A stretch of DNA of 64,000 nt. Origin: Leptospira perdikensis (GTDB lineage: Bacteria; Spirochaetota; Leptospiria; Leptospirales; Leptospiraceae). The notes beneath the pieces were generated by a model. The model was not told the DNA's origin. It searched no databases and saw only the letters and a program-made list of their open reading frames with translations. Location of the stretch: contig NZ_RQGA01000001.1 in NCBI RefSeq assembly GCF_004769575.1, positions 131,497 through 195,496 on the forward strand, read 5' to 3'. The position numbers were made by a program, and so were the translations under genes. Below, piece after piece: positions 57,198 to 64,000 of the stretch. Numbering within the stretch: position 1 is the stretch's first letter; each line of letters opens with the position of its first letter.

Positions 57198-58028
57198 ATG
57201 AATTTTGATGAACTTATAGATTCAATAAAAGCTAAACTTTACGAAAGAATTTCTAATCCGTTTCTCTTTTCCTTTACATTACTTTTGATCTCTATCAACT
57301 GGAGATTCTTTTATAAGCTCTATCTATCGGACAGCATATCATCAATAGATGAATTTCTAGCTAAAAATCCATTTAAAATTTTAGAGCCGGCTTTATACTC
57401 TTTAGCTTACGTAATCATAACCCCACTTCTTACACTTTTCTCAGAACCATATTCCGAACTTATAAAAACCATAACACTTTATGCAAGAAACTATCTACGA
57501 AAAAAATACCAAGAACAAGAAATGTCTACAATTGAAGAAATAGAAAATAAATATATAAATGAAATTCAAGCTCTTAGGGAAAAGTTGAGCCTAGAAAAAG
57601 CGGACTATATGAATATTTCTAATTCTTTAATAAAGCTATTTAAAACAGAAAATTCAATACCTGATGACGTTGACATTCAATTTTTTCAATGTTCAAATGA
57701 TTTGATGATTGGTGATGTTGCTTTAAATCTACATAATCAAGCGATAAGGGAAAGTGCTAGCTCTGGAAACCCAATAATTGGACTAGTTATCGGAAAAGCA
57801 GGAACTAATTATGTGTATGTTGCAAGAAAAGGTAAAATAGAATCAAGTTTGTTAGACCTAAGAATAATACAGAACATTAGTAGACCAGGACAATATTATC
57901 TATCACGGACTACTTTCAGTAGACTTGAAGAACTACCAGCAAATGCTATAGGAAGCTTCCAAATCATTGGAGAGCTTAACGAAGACGGTTCCTTTTGTAT
58001 CTCGCTCTCAAGTCTATCAAAAAAATAA
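57198..58028 (+). CDS. Membrane protein with coiled coil and C-terminal domain (cassette 11)
   Basis: A 276-residue protein: two membrane helices (about 22-42 and 62-82), a charged coiled coil (about 108-150, EEIENKYINEIQALREKL) and a beta-rich C-terminal domain (about 160-276). No family recognised. The ATG is preceded by AAAGAGAAT. It could be a membrane sensor with a cytoplasmic ligand-binding domain. Confidence 0.55.
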   Translation: MNFDELIDSIKAKLYERISNPFLFSFTLLLISINWRFFYKLYLSDSISSIDEFLAKNPFKILEPALYSLAYVIITPLLTLFSEPYSELIKTITLYARNYLRKKYQEQEMSTIEEIENKYINEIQALREKLSLEKADYMNISNSLIKLFKTENSIPDDVDIQFFQCSNDLMIGDVALNLHNQAIRESASSGNPIIGLVIGKAGTNYVYVARKGKIESSLLDLRIIQNISRPGQYYLSRTTFSRLEELPANAIGSFQIIGELNEDGSFCISLSSLSKK

Positions 58029-58049
58029 CATATCCAACTTGCGCTCAGC

Positions 58050-58214
58050 GTATAACAGCGACTAACCGCTTCACTTCGGGACTTGCGCCCTCGTTCGGTC
58101 TCCGACACATAGGCTTTTGTCACTCCTCTTGCTAACGCAAGCGTCGTGCCAATCCCTAACGTCCCCTCCGGGGACTCAGGGCCAGCCTACGTCGGTTAGT
58201 CTAGTTCGTTATGC
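58050..58214 (+). repeat. attC11, variant
   Basis: 165 bp, R'' GTATAAC and R' GTTATGC. L boxes are CTAACCG and CGGTTAG, another compensated change. The inner stem differs (ACATAGGCTTTTGTCACT, and GGCCAGCCTACG), so the body has diverged from the common type. Confidence 0.9.
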
Positions 58215-58248
58215 GTAATTTTTCAAACTTCAAATACAGAGACAATAA

Positions 58249-58938
58249 ATGAGACTCCCTATCTATTTAACAGTATGCATTTTTACTGCATGTAGTTCAC
58301 TAACTATCATTTCTCCAGGAATTAACTCAGACAATAGATTAAATAAACTTACTGATATAAAATTCGATGAAGCGTCTTTTTACGGCTCTAGTTTTTATCA
58401 AGCGAATGGATTCTTTATAAATCAACAAAATCTTGAAGATATCATAAACGACCCAAACAATATTGTGGATAATAGCATTAAAGAAAGTTTCCAACAAAAT
58501 ATAAACGAAAATGATGTTATCATCCTTGCGGAATTCTGTTTTGATAAAGATAAATTTAAATCAAATATTTTGGATTTTGATCAATATAATTTCAAACTAA
58601 ACAACACACCTTTCTCCAAAAAGCTAGAAGTCTTCTATCTTTACTCGGCTAAAAAAAGAGGTACTTTGTATGTGATTGAACAACCTTTGCTTGTATATGA
58701 TAAGCATCCTAATCAAAAAAATATCATAAAAACTAGTGCAGAATTTATTTCATGCTCTAGGTCGATTATAAATTTCAAAAATATAAAATTAGCTGAAGGA
58801 TCGAACAAATTTGAAATAATTACTCCAAGATCCTCTCAAATCTTCTTCGATTTTACGATCAAAAACGGGATATTCCAGTCTTTTCAAAATGAAAATGCAG
58901 ATTCAAAAATTGGAATAAGCCCTTACCCAATGAAATGA
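58249..58938 (+). CDS. Hypothetical lipoprotein (cassette 12)
   Basis: A 229-residue lipoprotein: signal MRLPIYLTVCIFTAC, with the lipid-modified Cys15. The mature part is unremarkable, with few cysteines, and shows no motif I know. It is a surface or periplasmic protein in a cassette otherwise without partner. The ATG follows the R' box by 35 bp. Confidence 0.6.
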   Translation: MRLPIYLTVCIFTACSSLTIISPGINSDNRLNKLTDIKFDEASFYGSSFYQANGFFINQQNLEDIINDPNNIVDNSIKESFQQNINENDVIILAEFCFDKDKFKSNILDFDQYNFKLNNTPFSKKLEVFYLYSAKKRGTLYVIEQPLLVYDKHPNQKNIIKTSAEFISCSRSIINFKNIKLAEGSNKFEIITPRSSQIFFDFTIKNGIFQSFQNENADSKIGISPYPMK

Positions 58939-58946
58939 AAAACTAC

Positions 58947-59108
58947 GCATAACCGCGACTTAACGCTTCGCTTCGGGACGGGCCCTCGCTCGGTCTACGA
59001 CACATTCCCCTTCTGTCACTCGTTCGCATCCGCAAACTCCGTGCCAGTCCCTAACGTCCCGTCCGGGACTCAGGGTCGGGAAACGTCGTTAAGTCTAGTT
59101 CGTTATAC
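58947..59108 (+). repeat. attC12
   Basis: 162 bp, R'' GCATAAC and R' GTTATAC; first base after R'' is C instead of A (CCGCGACT). Common body. Confidence 0.92.
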
Positions 59109-59125
59109 GACATTAAATAAAAACT

Positions 59126-60055
59126 ATGAGAAAAATTACGATAATCTTATTTAGCATTCTAGTTTTAACAATTACTGTTAATGCGCAAGAGCCGAAGCAA
59201 ATTAATTCGAATAATCTTAAAGAAAGAATTCTAGAAATTGAAAAAACATTAGAAGAGACAAAAACTAGAAATTCCAAGGAAGATTTAGAAAGTAGATTAC
59301 AATATTCTATTGAAATTATACAAAGCCAAGACGCCAGATTTTCTTCTATTTCAGCACTTTTTGGGATAATTTCTATTGTGCTTGGGATATACACCTTAGC
59401 TATCCCATTTCTAACTTATGTGATCGCGATACGACCAGCAAGAGCAACAATTGGAAAGCTAAAAACAGATCTCCATTCGTTTTTTCAAGACTATGAAAGT
59501 AATCAAATTGATAAATCGATAGAAAACTTAGCCAGTAATGATGTCCAAATAATGAAAAATGCAGAACTTTATCTTTCTCTGAATCAACATTATAAATTTA
59601 ACGAAAAACAGTTATTTTCTTTATTTGATCTTCTAGAAAAAGGTATCGAAGACTCTGCACAAAATATAGTTAAAATTATAATATTTGGAAATAAATGCAA
59701 ATATGCAGATAAGCTGTATTACAATTTAATAAATAATGGATATAACGCCTCTAACGACTATTTAATAGCGAAATATTTAGCTATTAACGGACTTAATAGT
59801 CATAAGAATGAAATCAGAAACTATATATCAATCAGCCAATATAAGCAAAATGTTTATTTTAGTTTAGCAAATAATTTACTAATATATTCATCAAAAGAAT
59901 TAATAAAATTGCTAAACGAAGACGAAATAATTAGTATTTTTAATAAAACAGAGCATGAAAGTATAATAAAAACATTTAATTCATATTTTAAAAGCAAACC
60001 CATATATTCGGCTTTCAGTAATACAAAATTGTATAACTTATTTAACGGCGTATAA
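59126..60055 (+). CDS. Membrane protein with helical C-terminal domain (cassette 13)
   Basis: A 309-residue protein with a signal peptide (about 1-21), a coiled coil (about 27-65, ERILEIEKTLEETKTRNSK), one or two membrane helices (about 76-104) and a helical C-terminal part of about 200 residues. Its stop TAA (60053-60055) lies in the R'' box. No family recognised. Confidence 0.55.
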   Translation: MRKITIILFSILVLTITVNAQEPKQINSNNLKERILEIEKTLEETKTRNSKEDLESRLQYSIEIIQSQDARFSSISALFGIISIVLGIYTLAIPFLTYVIAIRPARATIGKLKTDLHSFFQDYESNQIDKSIENLASNDVQIMKNAELYLSLNQHYKFNEKQLFSLFDLLEKGIEDSAQNIVKIIIFGNKCKYADKLYYNLINNGYNASNDYLIAKYLAINGLNSHKNEIRNYISISQYKQNVYFSLANNLLIYSSKELIKLLNEDEIISIFNKTEHESIIKTFNSYFKSKPIYSAFSNTKLYNLFNGV

Positions 60056-60210
60056 CAGCGACTTAACGCTTCGCTTCGGGACAAGCCCTCGCTTGGTCTG
60101 CGACACATTCCTCTTCTGTCACTCGCTCGCACACGCAAGCTACGTGCCAGTCCCTAACGTCCCTCCGGGACTCAGGGTCGAGGAACGTCGTTAAGTCTAA
60201 TTCGTTATCT
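60050..60210 (+). repeat. attC13
   Basis: 161 bp, R'' GTATAAC and R' GTTATCT (unusual). L boxes CTTAACG/CGTTAAG. The body has TTCCTC and GAGGAA in place of TTCCCC and GGGGAA, a compensated change. Confidence 0.92.
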
Positions 60211-60246
60211 GCAATGCCGTTAAACTAAATATTTAAACTTAATAAA

Positions 60247-60876
60247 ATGAACACTTGGCTAGAAGACATCAAACAAGCACTTAAAAATCTAAATGGAATA
60301 GCTGAATACAAATTAATATATGAAGAAGTAGCTAAGATAAGAAAAGATCCATTACCTGAAAGTTGGCAAGCAATCATAAGAAGAACTATCGAAACATCTT
60401 CATCTGATTCTGATGCATTTGATAAAAAGAAAGATTTATTTTTTTCCGTTGAAGGAAAGGGAAAAGGCATATGGGGCTTAAGGGAATACGCTAATAAAAA
60501 AATTAAACTCGCAGTTGATATTAACGAACCGAATGAAAACACTACATTACGCCACAACATTTCAGTATATCGAATACTAAGAGATACATATCTTGCCAGA
60601 GAATTAAAACTTTTATATTCAGACCAATGTCAAATTTGTACAGTAACATTGAATTTAAATGATGATCAATCATATTCAGAAGCACATCATGTCAAACCAT
60701 TAGGAATGCCACATAACGGACCAGACTCATCAGACAACTTAATAATTGTTTGTCCAAATTGTCATGTAAAACTGGATTATGGTGCACTTGAGTTAAGAAA
60801 TATACCAATTTTAAAACATTCGATTAATTCCGAATATATCTATTACCACAATAACGAAATTTTCGGAAAACTATAA
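60247..60876 (+). CDS. HNH endonuclease with N-terminal winged-helix-like domain (cassette 14)
   Basis: A 209-residue nuclease. The N-terminal part (WLEDIKQALKNLNGIAEYKLIYEEV ... IRRTIETSSSDSDAF ... GIWGLREY) is the pattern of a small winged-helix or HARE-HTH-like domain found before HNH nucleases. The HNH domain has CQIC, SEAHHVKPLG and CPNCH. Likely a modification-dependent restriction enzyme. No methyltransferase is encoded nearby. Confidence 0.75.
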   Translation: MNTWLEDIKQALKNLNGIAEYKLIYEEVAKIRKDPLPESWQAIIRRTIETSSSDSDAFDKKKDLFFSVEGKGKGIWGLREYANKKIKLAVDINEPNENTTLRHNISVYRILRDTYLARELKLLYSDQCQICTVTLNLNDDQSYSEAHHVKPLGMPHNGPDSSDNLIIVCPNCHVKLDYGALELRNIPILKHSINSEYIYYHNNEIFGKL

Positions 60877-60885
60877 CGGCACAGC

Positions 60886-61048
60886 AGATAACAGCAACTT
60901 AACGCTGCGCTTCGGGACTTACGCCCTCGCTTGGTCTGCGACACATTTCCCTTCTGTCACTCGTTTGCATCCGCAAACTCCGTGCCAGTCCCTAACGTCC
61001 CGCCGGGACTCAGGGTCGGGAAACGTCGTTAAGTCTAGTTCGTTATAC
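60886..61048 (+). repeat. attC14
   Basis: 163 bp, R'' AGATAAC and R' GTTATAC. The rare R'' matches the cassette's own left box GTTATCT. Body is GCTGCGCTTCGGGACTTACGCCC, slightly changed. Confidence 0.92.
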
Positions 61049-61093
61049 GCCATTGCTAAAAAATTAAAAATTACCAATAAATACGGAATCAGC

Positions 61094-61954
61094 GTGACTA
61101 ATACAGGAAAAGACTATGAACTTTTTGTCAAAAGCTTACAGCAAGCAATCTTAAATTCTGAAAGCGTAGCAACTCAAAAGAATATTGTTATTGAGGTGAA
61201 TAAAAAGCTTATTGATGACTGCCAAATTGAAAGAGAATTTGATTTATATTGGGAATATGAATTAGGTGGATTGATATATAAAACCATAATTGAATGCAAA
61301 GACTATAATTCTAAAATCTCGGTAGATAAAATAGACGCGTTAATTGGAAAAGTAAGGGATCTTCCCGATATCAAAGCTGTCTTCGCCACAAAACAGGGAT
61401 ACCAATCTGGAGCACAGAAAAAAGCAGCAAGAAACAAAATTGAATTATTGATAGTAAGAGAACAAAATGATACAGACTGGAGAGATTCAGAAGGCCGCCC
61501 ATTAATTAAAAAAATCATAATAAACATGTTTATTTGTTTACCTGCAAGTATAAATCATTTTCTGCCTACAGTAGATTCTAAATGGCTAGAAGAAAATAAT
61601 AAACAAAATATAGACTCATCTTTTTCATTAACTGGATTGGATAAAGATATAATTATTGAAGATATTGGAAGATCAGATAAATATTCACTTTATGATCTAT
61701 CATATAGACTTTCAAATATTGACGGAAAAAGAATAGGGACCTTCGAAGAACCGATTAACTTTGACAATGCTTTTCTGATTTATAAAGAATTAAAATTAAA
61801 AATAAAATCAATTTTACTTAATTACTCTATCCATAAACCTATCGAAAATCCAATAGAAATAGACTTTTCAAAAGAATTGGAAGGTGTTATCGAATATTTA
61901 GAAAGAGGAAAAAAGAAAACAATTTTTAAAAATGGAAAAATACGCAACTTTTAG
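61094..61954 (+). CDS. Mrr-like restriction endonuclease (cassette 15)
   Basis: A 286-residue protein with an N-terminal PD-(D/E)XK nuclease of the Mrr_cat type: GKDYELFVKSLQQAI, EREFDLYWEY (Asp50), KTIIECKDYNSKI (Glu67 and Lys69) and VDKIDALIGKVRDL followed by GYQSGAQKKAARN. Mrr enzymes cut methylated DNA. The C-terminal half is of unknown type. Start is GTG at 61094, since a frame from further left lies inside attC14; its ribosome-binding site is weak. Confidence 0.72.
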   Translation: MTNTGKDYELFVKSLQQAILNSESVATQKNIVIEVNKKLIDDCQIEREFDLYWEYELGGLIYKTIIECKDYNSKISVDKIDALIGKVRDLPDIKAVFATKQGYQSGAQKKAARNKIELLIVREQNDTDWRDSEGRPLIKKIIINMFICLPASINHFLPTVDSKWLEENNKQNIDSSFSLTGLDKDIIIEDIGRSDKYSLYDLSYRLSNIDGKRIGTFEEPINFDNAFLIYKELKLKIKSILLNYSIHKPIENPIEIDFSKELEGVIEYLERGKKKTIFKNGKIRNF

Positions 61955-61961
61955 CAACGTC

Positions 61962-62122
61962 GTATAACAGCGACTTAACGCTTCGCTTCGGGACTAGCCC
62001 TCGCTCGGTCTACGACACATTCCCCTTCTGTCACTCGCTCGCACACGCAAGCTACGTGCCAGTCCCTAACGTCTCTCCGAGACTCAGGGTCGGGGAACGT
62101 CGTTAAGTCTAGTTCGTTATGC
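61962..62122 (+). repeat. attC15
   Basis: 161 bp, R'' GTATAAC and R' GTTATGC; common body; an inner hairpin reads GTCTCTCCGAGAC, with both arms changed together. Confidence 0.92.
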
Positions 62123-62154
62123 GAAATGAAAATAATTTTTTTTAATATGATATT

Positions 62155-63045
62155 ATGACATTAATAATTTGTAAAAAAATTGATAATCAAATTATTATCA
62201 AGAGCGATACTTTGATTGCAGGTCCTGATAAATTTACAATTAAGGATAATACGTATCAAGGTTTAAAAGTATTCTTTATTGGTAAATTATTTTGTTTAGC
62301 CTACTCAGGAACTCAAGAATATGCCCATCGAATAATTAAAATTGTAAACGAAAAACACAAAACATTTAAAAATGCAATAGAAATGGCAGAATTTATTTGT
62401 AGTTTAAAGGATAATCATTTTAATAAAGATTCAACTGTTATACGAGAATTTCCTGATTTTATAATTGTCTCTTCTGAAATAAATGAAAAGATAATTGAAA
62501 TAAAAGGTAACTGCAAACCTAAAGAAAAGGATAATTCTTCCTGGATTGGAAGTTTTAAAGGTTTTGAAAATTTCCAAAAAAATTTTAATAATAAAGAAAT
62601 CAAAAAATCAATTGATGAAAATTTCCATTATTCCTTCAATAAAGTTATAGAAAATGATGAAATTTCTGATGTAGGTGGTAACTTAGTTACGATAATCTGT
62701 GATCGAAAAGGATTTCGATATCAACCCTATTTGCAATTAACGAGCCCAAATTATATTGTGGAACCACCTATTCCATCAAAAGATGATCCAAATTGGGCGA
62801 CTATTCAGTGGGGCTCTGATGTGACAGGTGGTTTTGGTTTTACGACAGTAACACCAGTAGAATTCTCAATGAATAGTTTTGGAATTTATTATTTCCAAGG
62901 AAAATTCGGATTTCTTTTTTATTGCGATATAGAAAATGATCGATGTGAAAAATTAACTGCATGTGCTTCGAATGTAGAGGAATTTATAAATATTCTATTT
63001 GAAGAAACAAAAATTAATTTCGAGTATTGTGGATCACTAAGTTAG
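62155..63045 (+). CDS. Proteasome-fold-like (Ntn hydrolase) protein (cassette 16)
   Basis: A 296-residue protein. The N-terminus MTLIICKKIDNQIIIKSDTLI recalls proteasome beta/HslV-type Ntn hydrolases, where Thr after Met is the nucleophile and a DxR or SDT follows; a GLKVFFIGKLFCLAYSGTQEYAHRI segment also fits the fold. The rest is not recognised. If it is a peptidase, it would be a free-standing one; I keep confidence low. Confidence 0.45.
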   Translation: MTLIICKKIDNQIIIKSDTLIAGPDKFTIKDNTYQGLKVFFIGKLFCLAYSGTQEYAHRIIKIVNEKHKTFKNAIEMAEFICSLKDNHFNKDSTVIREFPDFIIVSSEINEKIIEIKGNCKPKEKDNSSWIGSFKGFENFQKNFNNKEIKKSIDENFHYSFNKVIENDEISDVGGNLVTIICDRKGFRYQPYLQLTSPNYIVEPPIPSKDDPNWATIQWGSDVTGGFGFTTVTPVEFSMNSFGIYYFQGKFGFLFYCDIENDRCEKLTACASNVEEFINILFEETKINFEYCGSLS

Positions 63046-63079
63046 TTAACAATATAATTTTAGTCAATATTTTCACTTC

Positions 63080-63207
63080 GCATAACAGCATCTTCCCGCT
63101 ACGTTTCGGGACGAGCCCTCACTCGGCCTGCGGCAAATTTTCCGCTCCCCTAACGCCTTCTACGAAGGCTCAGGGCGGAAAACTTCGGGAAGACTAGTTC
63201 GTTATAC
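63080..63207 (+). repeat. attC16, short type
   Basis: 128 bp, R'' GCATAAC and R' GTTATAC, L boxes CTTCCCG/CGGGAAG; same body family as attC7 but not identical. Confidence 0.9.
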
Positions 63208-63274
63208 GCAAGCCAGAAAAAACCTTTTGGTGAAGGTAAAAAATTAGAGGAAAAGCTCCAAAATACAGTCAAAT

Positions 63275-63310
63275 ATATGTATTGACATACATATCATTTG
63301 GATATAAGAT
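63275..63310 (+). promoter_or_regulatory. Promoter and operator of the brnTA cassette
   Basis: A perfect inverted repeat ATATGTAT/ATACATAT (63275-63282 and 63287-63294) covers the -35 box TTGACA (63282-63287); a TAAGAT -10 candidate follows at 17 bp (63305-63310). Fits autorepression by BrnA. Confidence 0.7.
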
Positions 63311-63316
63311 CTAAGT

Positions 63317-63598
63317 GTGGAATTTGAATGGGATTCTAAGAAAAATCAAGATAATCTAGAGAAACATGGCGTAGACTTTTATACTGCCCAACTTGCTTTT
63401 CTTGATAAAAATAGAATTATTACAAAAGACATTTTGCATTCTACTGAAACAGAAGAACGATTCTTCTGTTTTGGTTTAGTTTCAGATGGAATTATCACTG
63501 TTCGGTTTACCTTAAGAGGGAAAAACATTAGAATCTATGGGGCTGGATTCTGGAGAGAGGGAAAGAAACTGTATGAAAAAGAAAACAAACTACACTAA
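63317..63598 (+). CDS. brnT: BrnT-like ribonuclease toxin (cassette 17)
   Basis: A 93-residue toxin of the BrnT family: EFEWDSKKNQDNLEKHGVDF, then RFFCFGLVSDGIITVRFTLRGKNIRIYGAGFWREGKKLYEKE. BrnT cleaves RNA and is silenced by BrnA. It starts with GTG at 63317, just after the -10 region, so the mRNA leader is very short or absent. It overlaps brnA. Confidence 0.9.
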   Translation: MEFEWDSKKNQDNLEKHGVDFYTAQLAFLDKNRIITKDILHSTETEERFFCFGLVSDGIITVRFTLRGKNIRIYGAGFWREGKKLYEKENKLH

Positions 63599-63827
63599 AA
63601 CTCCTAATGATATCGCGAAAGCTATCAATTCTTCTATGGTTATCAATGATTTCTTACCTCCTCCGGATAAGTTGATTACAAAAGAGGATAATTCAAAAGT
63701 TACCATTTTATTGAGTAAAAAAAGTATTAGCTTTTTCAAAGCTCAATCTAAAAAATCTGGTGTTCCTTATCAATCGATGATCAAAAAGGTTTTAGATTTA
63801 TATGCTGATAGATTTGCCCACAAGTAA
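63573..63827 (+). CDS. brnA: BrnA-like antitoxin (cassette 17)
   Basis: An 84-residue protein with a Lys-rich N-terminus and a ribbon-helix-helix-like C-terminal half (VTILLSKKSISFFKAQSKKSGVPYQSMIKKVLDLYADRF). The ATG at 63573 is inside the brnT end. BrnA both neutralises BrnT and represses the operon. Toxin gene first, antitoxin second, as usual for BrnTA. Confidence 0.88.
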   Translation: MKKKTNYTKTPNDIAKAINSSMVINDFLPPPDKLITKEDNSKVTILLSKKSISFFKAQSKKSGVPYQSMIKKVLDLYADRFAHK

Positions 63828-63923
63828 GATTAAATTATTCCTATCTATCTGTATTTAATTTTAAATCAGAAAGTATAAGAAGAATATTTAGAAAGAAAAA
63901 CCAATTTATGCATTCTGGCCAGC

Positions 63924-64000
63924 GTATAACAGCGACTTAACGCTTCGCTTCGGGACTAGCCCTCGCTCGGTCTGCGACACATTCCTCTTCTGTCACTCGC
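63924..64000 (+). repeat. attC17 (partial)
   Basis: R'' GTATAAC at 63924-63930, then the common body as far as the window edge, with TTCCTC as in attC13. The array continues beyond 64,000. Confidence 0.9.

Larger units (their letters stand above)
45076..64000 (+). mobile_element. Integron-type gene-cassette array, 17 cassettes (continues past the window)
   Basis: Seventeen units each hold one or two AT-rich + strand genes and end in a GC-rich attC-like site. Unit borders at the G^TTRRRY point are 45076, 46021, 47019, 48567, 49537, 50523, 51384, 53373, 55307, 56202, 57156, 58209, 59103, 60205, 61043, 62117 and 63202. Each unit starts with a TTATRC-type box that is the complement of its own R'' box, and this complementarity continues to about 17-19 nt with a fixed A/C mismatch at position 11. 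No integrase is in the window, so by itself this is a cluster of attC sites lacking an integrase. Confidence 0.93.

Noticed and set aside
60965..61093. N-terminal extension of the Mrr-like protein into attC14
   Set aside because: These codons are attC sequence; the domain begins after the GTG at 61094.
45862..64000. CRISPR array reading of the regularly repeated GC-rich units
   Set aside because: The repeats are 128-165 bp and separated by whole genes of 0.7-1.9 kb, not by short spacers, and no cas genes are present.
45862..64000. Insertion-sequence or MITE family as source of the repeats
   Set aside because: No target-site duplications or transposases; units are in one orientation and the ends of the variable segments, not of the repeat, are complementary to each other.

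Overview
The window reads as chromosomal DNA of a Leptospira-type spirochaete. I infer this from two FlaB-type flagellins, many lipoproteins with a relaxed signal-peptidase II box, AT-rich coding sequence, and a tightly packed gene order with many ATGA overlaps. The species cannot be fixed from the sequence alone; no tRNA or rRNA gene was seen.

Positions 1-41,100 are ordinary core genome. They hold ychF (partial), an RluA-type pseudouridine synthase, a NamZ-like lipoprotein, a hybrid-free two-component pair, a cyclophilin, a KefB/KefF antiporter pair, a DedA/ATP-grasp fusion, an adenylate cyclase, two flaB genes, an amidase, a DEAD-box helicase, a large TPR protein, nusB-ribH, a GH57 glucan branching enzyme with its DUF4912 partner, an ECF sigma/anti-sigma pair, mutL, a Fur-family regulator and purL. 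Both flaB leaders carry two hairpins each with GGA in the loop, the layout expected for CsrA control of flagellin translation.

Positions 40,318-45,075 are a transition zone. A 430-bp GC-rich, hairpin-dense gap and a second gap with three strong inverted repeats lead into a three-gene operon: a RecA/ImuA-like protein, a small helical protein, and a family-B DNA polymerase whose motif C has lost its first aspartate. This resembles the PolB2 mutasome-like operon.

From 45,076 to the right edge the sequence is an integron-type gene-cassette array. Seventeen cassettes, all on the + strand, are separated by GC-rich attC-like sites of about 161 bp (14 complete sites of 161-165 bp, two of 128 bp, one cut by the window edge). 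No integrase gene is visible. Cargo includes MntA/HepT, HigB/HigA and BrnT/BrnA toxin-antitoxin pairs, two HNH nucleases that look like type IV restriction enzymes, an Mrr-like nuclease, a HEPN protein, a retron (reverse transcriptase, candidate msr-msd RNA, two-helix membrane effector), an Imm35-like protein, a proteasome-fold-like protein, and several membrane or lipoprotein genes. It is a store of defence and stabilisation modules.

The most unusual signal is in the cassette ends. In every cassette the first bases are the reverse complement of its own last bases. The match runs past the 7-bp core box to about 17-19 bp, is different in each cassette, and is interrupted at position 11 by an invariant A (left) opposite C (right). 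On the bottom strand, the one integron integrases use, this becomes a G-T wobble. Such cassette-specific extended terminal inverted repeats are not part of the standard attC description that I know.
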